A stretch of DNA of 64,000 nt from Yersinia rochesterensis (GCF_003600645.1 NZ_CP032482.1:1922001-1986000); one strand, 5' to 3'; positions 25,144 to 34,893 are shown, counted from the stretch's first letter. Numbers and translations: made by a program. Notes: generated by a model not told the origin, from the letters alone.

Positions 25144-26467
25144 AATTATTGCATTACTCATCCTATGCCTGGTGCTGAGTATCCCTGCGGGCATGATCTT
25201 GCTCTTTACTGGCGACGTGCTGTTGAATTTTGTCTTCTTCTATCCACTCTTTATGTCCGGTATTTGGATAACGGGGGGGGTCTATTTCTGGTTCCGTCGA
25301 GAAAGACATTGGGCGTGGGGCGATGATGTTCCCCCTCCAGAGCTGAAAGGCAACCCACTGGTATCTATTCTCATTCCTTGCTTTAACGAAGGGGAGAATG
25401 CACGGGAAACCATTCACGCGGCATTGGCACAGAGTTATACCAACATTGAAGTCATTGCTATCAATGATGGTTCCAGCGATGACACGGCACAAGTGCTGGA
25501 TGCCATGTTGGTCGAAGACCCTCGTCTGCGCGTCATTCACCTGGCCCATAATCAGGGCAAAGCTATTGCCTTAAGGATGGGAACGGCAGCCGCACGCAGT
25601 GAGTATCTGGTGTGTATTGATGGCGACGCCTTGCTGGATAAGCATGCGGTGCCTTATCTGGTTGCACCGATGATTGCCAACCCACGGACTGGCGCGGTGA
25701 CGGGGAACCCGCGTATCCGCACGCGCTCAACTTTGATTGGCCGTGTTCAAGTGGGGGAATTCTCTTCTATCATTGGGTTGATTAAGCGGACTCAACGCGT
25801 TTATGGGCAAGTTTTCACTGTTTCCGGTGTGGTAGCGGCTTTTCGCCGTAGAGCATTGGCAGATGTGGGCTACTGGAGCCCAGATATGATAACCGAAGAC
25901 ATTGATATCAGTTGGAAACTCCAGATAAGGCATTGGTCAGTGTTCTTTGAACCCCGTGGTTTGTGCTGGATTTTAATGCCAGAAACCTTAGGTGGCTTGT
26001 GGAAACAACGGCTGCGCTGGGCACAGGGTGGGGCGGAGGTTTTCCTGAAGAATATGTTCAAGTTGTGGCGCTGGCGTAATCGCCGGATGTGGATCTTGTT
26101 CTTGGAATATTCACTGTCAATCACTTGGGCCTTTACTTACCTGTTCAGCATCATCCTGTTCCTGCTGGGGATGGTGATAACATTGCCGCCGGGAATCCAT
26201 GTGCAAACGATCTTCCCGCCCGCGTTTACCGGGATGGTATTGGCGCTGACTTGTCTATTGCAGTTTGCTATCAGTTTGGTGATTGAACGGCGCTATGAAC
26301 CTAAATTGGGCAGTTCACTGTTTTGGATCATCTGGTATCCGATGGTTTACTGGATGCTGAGCTTGTTCACCACCGTGGTTTCGTTCCCAAAAGTCATGCT
26401 GAATACCAAACGTAAACGTGCGCGCTGGATAAGCCCAGACCGCGGCATCGGGAGGGTTAAACCATGA
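25133..26467 (+). CDS. hmsR: Poly-GlcNAc synthase HmsR (PgaC), GT2 glycosyltransferase
   Basis: A 444-residue inner-membrane processive glycosyltransferase that polymerises UDP-GlcNAc. Two N-terminal helices precede the GT2 domain with [37 protein letters not shown] and the QxxRW-type motif QRLRWAQGG; further helices form the C-terminus. ATG 25133 is chosen; it overlaps hmsF by 11 bases, and a longer in-frame start at 25094 would extend the overlap without reason. It works together with HmsS; in relatives the pair is stimulated by cyclic-di-GMP. Confidence 0.95.
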   Translation: MIDRIIALLILCLVLSIPAGMILLFTGDVLLNFVFFYPLFMSGIWITGGVYFWFRRERHWAWGDDVPPPELKGNPLVSILIPCFNEGENARETIHAALAQSYTNIEVIAINDGSSDDTAQVLDAMLVEDPRLRVIHLAHNQGKAIALRMGTAAARSEYLVCIDGDALLDKHAVPYLVAPMIANPRTGAVTGNPRIRTRSTLIGRVQVGEFSSIIGLIKRTQRVYGQVFTVSGVVAAFRRRALADVGYWSPDMITEDIDISWKLQIRHWSVFFEPRGLCWILMPETLGGLWKQRLRWAQGGAEVFLKNMFKLWRWRNRRMWILFLEYSLSITWAFTYLFSIILFLLGMVITLPPGIHVQTIFPPAFTGMVLALTCLLQFAISLVIERRYEPKLGSSLFWIIWYPMVYWMLSLFTTVVSFPKVMLNTKRKRARWISPDRGIGRVKP

Positions 26468-26931
26468 GCACACTTCTGATTCATACTGAACAGCGGCTCA
26501 TCCCGCGCTTGATTGACATTATTATTACGGCATTAGCTTGGTTTGGTTTTATCTTCCTGTTTGTGAAGGGCTTTCTGGATATGGTCCATGAAGCGCCAAA
26601 TATGGGGCCGGTTCCGTTCAGAATGTATATTCTGGCCGGTTTGACGACATTAGCCTTATATGCAGCTATTGCAGCATTTAATGCCGTAGTACTAATTGTT
26701 TGGGCCAAATATAACCAAGTGCGTTTTCAAGTTGAGCGCCGTGGGCATCGGCCTCATTTGGATGATGAAGAACTGGCGAATAGCATGGAAATGTCGAGTG
26801 AGATTATTGCGCAATTAAAAGCAGGCTCTTGTCTCACATTGTATAACGATGAACACGGGCAACTGTTGGAAGTCAAAGAAGGGTTACAACTTCCCGAAGT
26901 TGCACCGGTGGTTAATTTACGCCGAGGCTAA
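26464..26931 (+). CDS. hmsS: Poly-GlcNAc synthase accessory subunit HmsS (PgaD)
   Basis: A 155-residue inner-membrane protein with two helices (about 17-40 and 55-80) and a cytoplasmic C-terminal part. Its start overlaps the hmsR stop as ATGA, and it is the fourth gene of the operon. It matches PgaD/HmsS by position, size and topology; PgaD is needed for polymerisation and for c-di-GMP response together with PgaC. Sequence conservation of this family is low, so the context carries much of the weight. Confidence 0.9.
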   Translation: MSTLLIHTEQRLIPRLIDIIITALAWFGFIFLFVKGFLDMVHEAPNMGPVPFRMYILAGLTTLALYAAIAAFNAVVLIVWAKYNQVRFQVERRGHRPHLDDEELANSMEMSSEIIAQLKAGSCLTLYNDEHGQLLEVKEGLQLPEVAPVVNLRRG

Positions 26932-27133
26932 GGGCTATTTTTCTCTGAATACCTGATTGCTAACTTATATCGGGTATTCAGAATTTATTTTATGTTATTC
27001 CCCCAAGTTGGCTCCATAAAACTCCGCTTTCATTTACTCCTTTGTCTTATATATTGCTATGATTTACCAGACATTATGGCGGTGATAACCTTTTGATATT
27101 CTTCTGACAGTGACGTGATAACCGGAGCATACA

Positions 27134-27841
27134 GTGAATCAAAATCATTTCGGACAAATTATTGGCGCAGAGTTGCCGCACTGGCAATCCGCACTGCGAC
27201 CTCAACCAGACGATTTACCGGGGAATTTTTGCCATTTGGTTCCCGTTGACTCAGATAAACATGAAATATCTTTGTATCAGGCTTATCACATGGCCGCCGA
27301 TACGAGTGATTGGACCTATTTTTATTGTGAACGGCCAGAAAGTGAAGCGGATTTTCAGCAATATCTGCAAACATTAATTAATGCTAAAGATGCTTTCCAC
27401 TATACGGTAGTCGAGGCGCAATCTGCTGTGGCTTTGGGGACGGTTGGCCTACAGCGAATTGATGAAAAAAATGGTGTAATTGAGATTGGTTCAGTGAATT
27501 GGTCGCCGCGTTTAAAACGTCATTCAGCCGGTACCGAAGCTATCTATTTACTCTTACATTATGTATTCGACAAATTAGGTTATCGCCGTTGTGAGTGGAA
27601 ATGTGATTCATTGAATGGGCCTTCAAATGCTGCTGCAATAAGATTTGGTTTTCAGTATGAGGGGCAATTTCGGCAGGCGATTGTGACCAAAGGGCGTAAT
27701 AGAGATACCAATTGGTACGCCATCACTGACCGCGAATGGCCACTCATTAAGCAAGCATTTAATGATTGGCTGGCGAGAGATAACTTTGATAATGAAGGCA
27801 AGCAAAAAACACGTTTACAGGATTTACGAATTAGCCGCTGA
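27134..27841 (+). CDS. GNAT-family N-acetyltransferase (RimJ/RimL-like)
   Basis: A 235-residue cytoplasmic protein. The acetyl-CoA fold is recognisable: GTVGLQRIDEKNGVIEIGSVNWSP, then RHSAGTEAIYLLLHYVFDKLGYRRCEWKCDSLNGPSNAAAIRFGF. This order is typical of the RimJ/RimL group acting on protein N-termini or small amines. Start GTG 27134 has GGAG about 8 bases upstream. It stands alone between hms and phoH. Substrate unknown. Confidence 0.85.
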   Translation: MNQNHFGQIIGAELPHWQSALRPQPDDLPGNFCHLVPVDSDKHEISLYQAYHMAADTSDWTYFYCERPESEADFQQYLQTLINAKDAFHYTVVEAQSAVALGTVGLQRIDEKNGVIEIGSVNWSPRLKRHSAGTEAIYLLLHYVFDKLGYRRCEWKCDSLNGPSNAAAIRFGFQYEGQFRQAIVTKGRNRDTNWYAITDREWPLIKQAFNDWLARDNFDNEGKQKTRLQDLRISR

Positions 27842-27902
27842 TGACCACCAAATTAATTAAGATTAACGCTATCTTATTGTCTAGTTAGGTTATTTTTAAT
27901 TA

Positions 27903-27941
27903 TCGCCTTTGCTTAAAAAATAAACAAAAAAGCAAGGGCGA
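27903..27941. repeat. Inverted repeat (hairpin) after the GNAT gene
   Basis: TCGCCTTTGCTT (27903-27914) pairs with AAGCAAGGGCGA (27930-27941) with one G-T pair across a 15-base A-rich loop. No T-run follows on the plus strand, so it is an imperfect terminator candidate at best. Confidence 0.55.
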
Positions 27942-28076
27942 AATAACAAAGCCGGTTTAATGCCGGGAACTAAAAGTGAGTTAATAGTATCGCGTGATAT
28001 AAAAAGTAATTAGAGTAAAAAATGAGCAGATGGGAATGTTATATTTTTTTACATTTTGCTATCGCGAATTTTACGA

Positions 28077-28095
28077 GTGTCATTATACTGTAATC
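28077..28095 (+). promoter_or_regulatory. Pho box and promoter upstream of phoH
   Basis: GTGTCATTATACTGTAATC matches the PhoB consensus CTGTCATAAAACTGTCATA at 14 of 19 positions, with two TGTCAT/TGTAAT direct repeats 11 bases apart. A possible -10 element TATTTT follows at 28105-28110, at the usual distance. E. coli phoH belongs to the Pho regulon. Confidence 0.6.
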
Positions 28096-28175
28096 ATCTG
28101 GCGGTATTTTTCACACGGTGCATTGTTTAAGCTGATTATAGTTTAGGCTGTTGTTTATCACTGCGGGGATCGCTA

Positions 28176-28421
28176 ATGGTAGAGTCCATGATTGGGCTGT
28201 TAAGACAAAATCAAAGTTTCAATCAAGCGACTCGTTGTTACGAGGGCTTACTCTCCGACTCTAAAATTCCAGTATTTTTGTCATCCTCGTTTCCAGTATC
28301 AACATCACGTTATCACTCCCTTGCGATATTGTTTTCATCCGGCTTATTAGGCTGGGGGCTAACTTTATTCGCATTTTCATTGGCTATTATTGGCTGCAAA
28401 GGAAGCCAAAACCTCATCTGA
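28176..28421 (+). CDS. Small putative membrane protein in the phoH leader
   Basis: An 81-codon frame between the Pho box and phoH. The product has a hydrophilic N-terminal half and one hydrophobic C-terminal segment (LAILFSSGLLGWGLTLFAFSLAIIG). ATG 28176 has GGGGA about 8 bases upstream, a modest ribosome site. I recognise no family. It may be a real small membrane protein, a leader ORF or chance. Confidence 0.3.
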   Translation: MVESMIGLLRQNQSFNQATRCYEGLLSDSKIPVFLSSSFPVSTSRYHSLAILFSSGLLGWGLTLFAFSLAIIGCKGSQNLI

Positions 28422-28488
28422 ATGTGAAACATCATCGCGCGGGCAATTTTTGCTCGGCGGTAGTTGAATCAAACTGAAAGGTGCCACT

Positions 28489-29277
28489 ATGGGAAGACAG
28501 AAAGCAGTGATCAAAGCTCGTCGTGAAGCTAAACGTGTTATTAGACGTGATTCACGTAGCCATCGCCAACGTGAGGAAGAAAACGTGACATCGTTAGTGC
28601 AAATGGGCGGTGTTGAATCAATAGGTATGGCGCGGGATAGCCGTGATACCTCCGTTATTCAGGCGCGTACGGAAGCTCAAGGTCATTACTTATCAGCCAT
28701 AGAAAGTAAACTACTCATCTTCGCCACCGGTGAAGCGGGGTGTGGTAAAACCTTTATCAGCGCGGCCAAGGCCGCTGAAGCATTAATTCATAAAGAAGTT
28801 GATCGGATAATTGTGACGCGACCTGTACTACAGGCAGATGAAGACTTGGGCTTCTTGCCCGGTGATATTTCTGAGAAATTCGCGCCTTACTTCCGCCCGG
28901 TGTATGACATTCTGCTGCGCCGACTCGGATCTTCTTTCATGCAATATTGTTTACGGCCGGAAATCGGTAAAGTCGAAATTGCGCCTTTTGCGTATATGCG
29001 CGGGCGTACCTTTGAGAATGCGGTGGTGATCCTCGATGAGGCGCAAAACGTGACCGCCAGCCAAATGAAAATGTTTCTTACCCGCCTAGGTGAAAATGTC
29101 ACTGTTATCGTGAATGGTGATATCACTCAGTGCGACCTGCCGCGTGGGGTGAAATCAGGTCTTAGCGACGCACTGGAGCGTTTTGCTGAGGATGAAATGA
29201 TTGGCATTATTCGCTTTGATAAACAGGACTGTGTCCGCTCTGCACTCTGCCAACATACCTTGAATGCCTATTCATAA
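28489..29277 (+). CDS. phoH: PhoH family ATPase
   Basis: A 262-residue cytoplasmic P-loop protein close to E. coli PhoH: it starts MGRQKAVIKARREAKRVIRR and has Walker A GEAGCGKT, RPVLQADEDLGFLPGD, Walker B VVILDEAQN and NGDITQCDLPRG. PhoH proteins are predicted RNA-linked ATPase/helicase-like enzymes induced by phosphate starvation in E. coli. The gene lies next to hms (pga) as in E. coli, with a Pho-box candidate about 400 bases upstream. A strong hairpin terminator follows. Confidence 0.95.
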   Translation: MGRQKAVIKARREAKRVIRRDSRSHRQREEENVTSLVQMGGVESIGMARDSRDTSVIQARTEAQGHYLSAIESKLLIFATGEAGCGKTFISAAKAAEALIHKEVDRIIVTRPVLQADEDLGFLPGDISEKFAPYFRPVYDILLRRLGSSFMQYCLRPEIGKVEIAPFAYMRGRTFENAVVILDEAQNVTASQMKMFLTRLGENVTVIVNGDITQCDLPRGVKSGLSDALERFAEDEMIGIIRFDKQDCVRSALCQHTLNAYS

Positions 29278-29307
29278 CTCAAGATTATGAATGGATGACC
29301 CGATAAA

Positions 29308-29338
29308 AAAGGGCAAGCGCCACAAACGCTTGCCCTTT
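29308..29338. terminator. Bidirectional terminator between phoH and chaA
   Basis: AAAGGGCAAGCG (29308-29319) pairs perfectly with CGCTTGCCCTTT (29327-29338) across a 7-base loop, flanked by A-run and T-run. It serves the convergent genes on both strands. Confidence 0.9.
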
Positions 29339-29376
29339 ACTTATCCCTTTTCGGGGATATCTACAAAGAATGGCTG

Positions 29377-30477
29377 CTACAGCATGATAGTCATCATATA
29401 AGCGGCAAACAGCGCCAAATGCGCAGTGCCGTTGAGCACGTTGGTTCTACCAGTAGAGAATGAGATTTGCGACAGAATCAAGACACTGACCATGACCACG
29501 ATATGTGGCGCTTCCAGGCCAAAGTTCAACTCTTGCCCCGTCAGTACGGCAATTAAAGTTACCGCCGGCACGGTCAGTGAAATGGTGGCCAGCACCGAAC
29601 CGAAGAACAGATTCATTGCTCGCTGAACCTGATTCGCCAACACCGCTTTTAATGCTCCCAACCCTTCCGGTGACAGGATAAGTAAGGCAATCAGGAAACC
29701 GGTAAATTTCGCGGGTGCGTTTAACTCGGTCAACAGCGCTTCCAATGGGTTAGCATCAAATTTGGTAACCGCGATAACCGCAACTAAATGAACTAACAGC
29801 CAAACTGTGTGCCACAGGCTACTGTGAGAAGACGGTTTACCGTGGTGAGGGTCATCACCATCATCTTCATGTTCGTAGACAAACAAACTTTGGTGGGTTT
29901 TGGTTTGAATCAGCAGGAAAACACCATACATCGCCGCTGAAATTGCCGCGACAACCAGTGATTGTGCCACACTAAAACTGCCATCTGGCAAAGTGCTGGG
30001 TAATACCAACACAATGATAGCTAACGGGAAGATAGCCATCAGATACTGTTTAATGCCGACTAAATTGACATGCTGGGTAGCAAATTTACGCCCACCGAGC
30101 AGCAAGGACACCCCGACCAATCCCCCGACAACAATCATGATGATGGAATAGAGTGTGTCGCGCATCAATGCGGGTGCAGCATCGCCTGTTGCCATCATCG
30201 CCGAGATCAAACTGACCTCCAACACCACCACGGATAGGCTGAGGATCAATGAACCATAAGGTTCGCCCAAACGGTGTGCCAGAACGTCAGCATGACGAAC
30301 GACACTGAAAGCACTACTCAGAATACCGACCAGTGCAATCAGGTTGATCACGATAATGGCAGCAAAATTGCTGGTATCTCCCCAAATATTAAGAATAACC
30401 AGCGCAAAAATAGGCAGGAGAAGGGAATATTCGTGATGGCGAGATTTAGATCGGCCAGGATCATTTTGCGACTTCAT
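29377..30477 (-). CDS. chaA: Sodium-potassium-calcium/proton antiporter ChaA
   Basis: A 366-residue inner-membrane antiporter of the CaCA family, the same length as E. coli ChaA. About ten to eleven helices in two halves are visible, with alpha-repeat-like motifs (VVVLEVSLISAMMATGD and LLILSPEGLGALKAVLAN), and a charged central loop EHEDDGDDPHHG. GTG 30486 is also in frame, but ATG 30477, 10 bases after AGGAG, is preferred. It exports Na+, Ca2+ and K+ at alkaline pH in relatives. Monocistronic, ending at the terminator shared with phoH. Confidence 0.95.
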   Translation of the reverse strand: MKSQNDPGRSKSRHHEYSLLLPIFALVILNIWGDTSNFAAIIVINLIALVGILSSAFSVVRHADVLAHRLGEPYGSLILSLSVVVLEVSLISAMMATGDAAPALMRDTLYSIIMIVVGGLVGVSLLLGGRKFATQHVNLVGIKQYLMAIFPLAIIVLVLPSTLPDGSFSVAQSLVVAAISAAMYGVFLLIQTKTHQSLFVYEHEDDGDDPHHGKPSSHSSLWHTVWLLVHLVAVIAVTKFDANPLEALLTELNAPAKFTGFLIALLILSPEGLGALKAVLANQVQRAMNLFFGSVLATISLTVPAVTLIAVLTGQELNFGLEAPHIVVMVSVLILSQISFSTGRTNVLNGTAHLALFAAYMMTIML

Positions 30478-30696
30478 TTCGAACACGCTCCTAATAACTT
30501 TACTGCGCTAAATGGGCATTAGAGCCATTTAACGATAATTAAGTGCCGTATTGCAGGCTAAGTAGCTTTAAGACTAACAAATAACAGGGAATTGTCGCAG
30601 GAAATTTACAAGGTTTTAACGGGAAAAGACAAAAAAGAATCAGTAAAATGGACACGACAAAGTAATGTCCATTGATTCTACAGATATTAATGAGAT

Positions 30697-31542
30697 CTAG
30701 TCGTCAATATTGTCCATCACTTCATGGCGTTTGTGATGATAATCCTCTTCATTCAAACCCTCACGCCAATAAGGGACGGCATAGAGTTGCTGGCGGTCAC
30801 AGCTTTTTTCACGGCGCAGGTAACGGCGCAACTGCACCACCATCCGGTCTTCACCGGCCAGCCAAAATGTCGCTTCTTCCATCGGCAAATCCAGTGCGCA
30901 GAATTGGGTGACAACATCATCGGTTTTCTCGGTACCGCCAATAATCCAACTAAGTTCAACACCCGCCGGTTTCACCAGATTAAGCACATCTTGCGGAGTA
31001 TCGACACGAATAATGGCATGCCCTTGCGCATTGGCGGGTAATGTTTCCAACAATGCGGCGATGGCGGGCAGTGAAGAAGAATCTCCAACCAGATAACTGT
31101 ATGTTGCCGCAGGTAGCATGGTTTCAGGCCCGCCAGGATTCGTTATCCCTATCCAATCACCCACTTTGGCATGACGAGCAAAATCTACCGCTGGGCCGCT
31201 ATGGTCATGAATGGCGAATTCAATGTCTATTTCACAAGTTTCAGGACGGATGGCGCGAACAGAATAGGTTCGAACAATGGGGCGTACATCTGCTGCGGGC
31301 CATTGTGGGCCATTCTCGCCAAGAACCGGTAATTCCGGCTGTGTTTGATGGGCTAATGGTAGGAAGACTTTCAGATGCGCCCCAGCACAATCAACTGGGT
31401 AGTTATGCAATGTTGGGCTGTGGAAAGTGATTCTACGCAAATGTTGGGAAGTGTCTGCCACCTTTCTTACCTGCACCAAGCGCGGAGGGGTTGGACGATA
31501 TTTAGGGGGGGCTGAGGTTGCTGTGGTTGATTTTTGGGTCAC
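30697..31542 (-). CDS. Siderophore-interacting protein (ferric-chelate reductase, YqjH/ViuB-like)
   Basis: A 281-residue cytoplasmic flavoprotein. The FAD-binding domain has RTYSVRAI and the segment HDHSGPAVDFARHAKVGDWIGITNPGG; the C-terminal SIP domain has WLAGEDRMVVQLRRYLRRE and PYWREGLNEEDYHHKRHE. Relatives use NAD(P)H to reduce iron in siderophore complexes. Start GTG 31542 has AGGAAAG upstream. A Fur-box candidate about 60 bases upstream supports iron control. It stands alone; no siderophore genes lie nearby. Confidence 0.9.
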   Translation of the reverse strand: MTQKSTTATSAPPKYRPTPPRLVQVRKVADTSQHLRRITFHSPTLHNYPVDCAGAHLKVFLPLAHQTQPELPVLGENGPQWPAADVRPIVRTYSVRAIRPETCEIDIEFAIHDHSGPAVDFARHAKVGDWIGITNPGGPETMLPAATYSYLVGDSSSLPAIAALLETLPANAQGHAIIRVDTPQDVLNLVKPAGVELSWIIGGTEKTDDVVTQFCALDLPMEEATFWLAGEDRMVVQLRRYLRREKSCDRQQLYAVPYWREGLNEEDYHHKRHEVMDNIDD

Positions 31543-32051
31543 AGTCTTTCCTTCTGATTTTATGGTGTTTTATAAGGGATGAATTATACCATTAATAAAT
31601 CTTAATGATAATTATTTGCATGAAAGTAATTTTTATAAAGACAAGTTGCATAAGAACAATATAAGAAACATGAAAAGCGGCATTGATCGCGGCGGGAGCA
31701 GGGCAAGGTGCTATATTAAAAAGTTATTTATTATAGCCGATTTTGTTTTTGAGCATTTGGCTGAGTCAAATTTGCCATGTTCTATAAATTTTTATTTTTT
31801 GAAAAATAAGGCTATTTCTCAATTTCACGTCTAAAGACACCTTTTTAGGAATGCCATTCACTTTGCTTAGTACAAAAAAACATAAGCAACGGTTTTTTTG
31901 TATTTGTTTGTCACCCATATCCCCCGTAAATCTAATGCTACCCCTCGGACGTGAAGTTGCCGCAGCATTATTGGTGACCTTCACTCACCGCCTATCTGTA
32001 ACGCGGGGTTCTTTGGGTATATCAAACAGAATGAAATGAAAGGGGCTTAGT
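31543..32051. other. Divergent intergenic region between the SIP gene and cbl
   Basis: About 500 AT-rich bases. It holds the Fur-box candidate near the SIP gene. Open frames of 62-72 codons occur but have no recognisable product or ribosome site. No cbl operator was recognised. Confidence 0.5.
31601..31619. promoter_or_regulatory. Fur box upstream of the siderophore-interacting protein gene
   Basis: CTTAATGATAATTATTTGC matches the Fur consensus at 14 of 19 positions including the core TAATGATAAT. It lies 58 bases upstream of GTG 31542 on the minus strand. Confidence 0.65.
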
Positions 32052-33008
32052 ATGAATTTCCAACAGCTTAAAATTATTCGGGAATCAGCCCGTTGCAATT
32101 ACAATCTGACCGAAGTGGCAAACACACTATTTACTTCGCAGTCCGGTGTCAGCCGGCATATCCGCGAGTTGGAAGAAGAATTAGGCATTGAGATATTCAT
32201 CCGACGAGGAAAGCGGCTATTGGGGATGACTGAGCCGGGCAAAGAGTTACTGACCGTCGCGGAGCGCATGTTAAATGATGCTAATCAAATCCGCCGTCTG
32301 GCAGATGTATTTAGCAATAATGATAGTGGGCAGCTACATATAGCGACTACACATACTCAAGCGCGTTATAGCTTACCGCGAGTGATTAAAGAGTTTCGCT
32401 TGTTGTATCCGCAGGTCAAGTTGGTGATTAGCCAAGGAAACCCGCAAGAAATTACCGCGATGTTGCAATCCGGCGAGGCCGATATCGGCATTGCCACTGA
32501 ATTATTGATGAGTGATGAATCTGTCGCGGCATTTCCTTATTATCGCTGGCACCACGCGATTGTGGTGCCAGAAAATCACCCATTAACACAAGAATCGAAC
32601 ATTACTCTGGAAACCTTGAGTACCTTGCCATTAATTACTTACCGGCAAGGAATAACTGGCCGTTTCCGTCTGGATAATGCCTTTAAAAATGCAGGATTAA
32701 CCCCCGATATTGCCCTCAGCGCACAAGATTCTGATGTCATTAAAACCTATGTCGAACTGGGCATGGGCGTAGGTATTTTGGCGGATATGTCTTATGAAGC
32801 ACATCGCGACAAAGGTCTGGTACGGCTCAATGCTGAGCATCTGTTTGATGCCAATACAGTATGGTTGGGGTTAAAACGGGGGCAGTTACAACGTAACTTT
32901 ATCTGGTTCTTTATCCAACTCTGCAATCCAACACTTTCCCTACATGACATTAAAGAGAAAGTGTTGGCGGAAGCAGTAGATGAAGTGGTGCTTGATTACG
33001 AAATTTAG
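32052..33008 (+). CDS. cbl: LysR-type regulator Cbl (CysB paralogue)
   Basis: A 318-residue LysR regulator of the CysB/Cbl pair. It has the N-terminal helix-turn-helix (NLTEVANTLFTSQSGVSRHI) and the sulfate/APS-binding region with TTHTQARYSLP, QGNPQEI and ITYRQGITGR. In E. coli Cbl activates sulfonate and taurine utilisation genes when sulfate is low, with APS as anti-inducer. Length and motif pattern favour Cbl or a close CysB-like paralogue. No sulfur genes are adjacent. Confidence 0.85.
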   Translation: MNFQQLKIIRESARCNYNLTEVANTLFTSQSGVSRHIRELEEELGIEIFIRRGKRLLGMTEPGKELLTVAERMLNDANQIRRLADVFSNNDSGQLHIATTHTQARYSLPRVIKEFRLLYPQVKLVISQGNPQEITAMLQSGEADIGIATELLMSDESVAAFPYYRWHHAIVVPENHPLTQESNITLETLSTLPLITYRQGITGRFRLDNAFKNAGLTPDIALSAQDSDVIKTYVELGMGVGILADMSYEAHRDKGLVRLNAEHLFDANTVWLGLKRGQLQRNFIWFFIQLCNPTLSLHDIKEKVLAEAVDEVVLDYEI

Positions 33009-33046
33009 CTTATCAGTAAAATGGCCTGATGATTCTGACAAAATCG

Positions 33047-34828
33047 TCAGTCAAGGTCATCATTGTCCGGGGTAAATTGCACCCGTACCTCTGTCCCACC
33101 TGATTCCCGTTGGCGAATATCACAATGCCCATTCAGGCTGGCGGCTCTATCATGCATAATCATCAGGCCGTAATGATTTGGCCGCTTACTGGCTTGACCA
33201 ATCCCACGGCCATTGTCGATGATTGACATGACGATATCACCTTGCTCGACCATGACGTTGACTGCGGCCTCACTGGCGCGGGCATGCTTATAAATATTAT
33301 TCAGTGCTTCCCGCGCGATATTGACCATATGAATGGCTTGATGGTTAGGAACTGCATCTGGCGGTAAGTTGAAATCGAGTGTAATAGGCAAGTTGGCGCG
33401 CTCGCTGAATTCATTGACCAATGTTTGAAGTGCGGCCTGTAATGTCGCGGCATTGAGTTTCAAGCGGAAGGTGGTCAGCAACTCACGTAGTTGGCGGTAG
33501 GCAGTATTAAGTTCATCGCGCATTTGCTTAATCAATAACTTACTGGGTTCTGGCAAGTCCGGAACCTGAATTTGCAAACAGCTAATTTGTATTTTCAAAC
33601 AGGAAAGTGACTGAGCGATGGAGTCATGCAGTTCGCGGGCAATGGCGGAACGCTCTTCCATAAGCAGTAATTGCTGCTGGTGTCTGGCCTGACTTTCCAG
33701 TGCCAATGTGCTGGTCAATTGCTCGACTAACATATTTACTAATTGTTGCTGATCTGAATTGAGCGGGTTCTCTGAAGGAATCTTTGCCAGTAATAAGCCA
33801 TATTGACCCAACTTATCGGACAAACTCCAACTAAGAGATTCCCGTGATGCCGCACGATCCGCAACAATAGATGAACCGCTAATAGTTAATTGAGTCGGGC
33901 GATTTTGCGGCGGCAAATATTCACCATCCAAAGCATCAGTCAGTTGTGAGCGGTAAAGGTGATTTTCATACAGACAAATTTGTACATTTTCCAGCGGTGT
34001 CAGGGTTTGTAATTGCTCAATCACTGGCACCAAACGTTCACTGAGTGGCTGATGGGTATGCAACTGGCGACTACTATGATAAAGGAAAGCCAACACTTGG
34101 TTTTTCTGTTGTAAATCAGCCGTTTTCTGGACGACACGTTGCTCCAAATCACTATAAATTAATGAAAGCTCCTGCGACATGCGGTTTAATGCGGTTCCCA
34201 GCATCCCCATTTCGTCTCGCTGATAGGGTTGAGTGAAGCGCTTGCTGAAATCACCGCGGCCAATTGCGTTCGCCATCGAGATCAATTGCAGCCATGGGTG
34301 CAATAAACGGCGGCGGAGATAATAAATAGTGGCGATCATCAGCCCCAGAGTCAGCACAATGAAAACCAACTGAATCATAGTCACCAGCAATAGGCGCTGC
34401 TCGGTTTTATGGTCGATAGCGAGTACCAATGCATCCAGTTGGCGGACAAAATCGGCCACACTGGTAGCGACATCATCGGGCTGCTTAGCTCGTAGCAGTT
34501 GTGGTTTTAAGGTCGTTTGCCAGTAACGTTCAATTTGCTGGTATTGGCTAGTTAAGCCCTCCCGTTGGAGTGAAAGCTGTAAATCACTGCTGGTTTTATC
34601 TTGCTCCAGTGCCGCCAGATAGGGTAAATCCCCCTTATCTAGCGGCACCATGGAAAGCAGCCGATAACTTTGCATGCGCAGGGAACCTGCTTTATTGATT
34701 GCATGCGCATTACCTTGAATGCTTTGAGCCATCCATGACGAAATTGTCATACCCGCCAACCCCAACATGCCTAGTAGTATCATCAGTAAGGCAATCTGAT
34801 TAACTAATGGAATTAGGTAACGTTTCAT
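33047..34828 (-). CDS. narX: Nitrate/nitrite sensor histidine kinase NarX
   Basis: A 593-residue inner-membrane sensor. Order: first helix (about 10-32), nitrate-binding P-box (AHAINKAGSLRMQSYRLL, about 41-58), periplasmic four-helix bundle, second helix (about 148-170), HAMP, signalling module, and HisKA_3 with phospho-accepting H401 in ARELHDSIAQSLS, then the N-box AREALNNIYKHA and DNGRGIG. It matches E. coli NarX more than NarQ, but the central cysteine cluster of E. coli NarX is absent (the central module carries only isolated Cys). The partner response regulator NarL is not adjacent. It follows the cioAB-DUF2474 genes by 65 bases on the same strand, with AAAGGA before its ATG. Confidence 0.9.
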   Translation of the reverse strand: MKRYLIPLVNQIALLMILLGMLGLAGMTISSWMAQSIQGNAHAINKAGSLRMQSYRLLSMVPLDKGDLPYLAALEQDKTSSDLQLSLQREGLTSQYQQIERYWQTTLKPQLLRAKQPDDVATSVADFVRQLDALVLAIDHKTEQRLLLVTMIQLVFIVLTLGLMIATIYYLRRRLLHPWLQLISMANAIGRGDFSKRFTQPYQRDEMGMLGTALNRMSQELSLIYSDLEQRVVQKTADLQQKNQVLAFLYHSSRQLHTHQPLSERLVPVIEQLQTLTPLENVQICLYENHLYRSQLTDALDGEYLPPQNRPTQLTISGSSIVADRAASRESLSWSLSDKLGQYGLLLAKIPSENPLNSDQQQLVNMLVEQLTSTLALESQARHQQQLLLMEERSAIARELHDSIAQSLSCLKIQISCLQIQVPDLPEPSKLLIKQMRDELNTAYRQLRELLTTFRLKLNAATLQAALQTLVNEFSERANLPITLDFNLPPDAVPNHQAIHMVNIAREALNNIYKHARASEAAVNVMVEQGDIVMSIIDNGRGIGQASKRPNHYGLMIMHDRAASLNGHCDIRQRESGGTEVRVQFTPDNDDLD

Positions 34829-34893
34829 AAAGTGGCATTCCTTTAACCTGTAAGCGTGGCAGCCTTGCCGTGTTTAATCCCGCAATATTAGCG

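Larger units (their letters stand above)
27842..28175. other. Intergenic region with inverted repeat and Pho box
   Basis: About 330 bases without a gene. It holds the inverted repeat at 27903-27941 and a Pho-box-like site at 28077-28095, described separately. Confidence 0.5.

Noticed and set aside
31616..32039. Two short plus-strand frames (72 and 62 codons) before cbl
   Set aside because: No ribosome site of note, no recognisable product, and strongly AT-driven composition.
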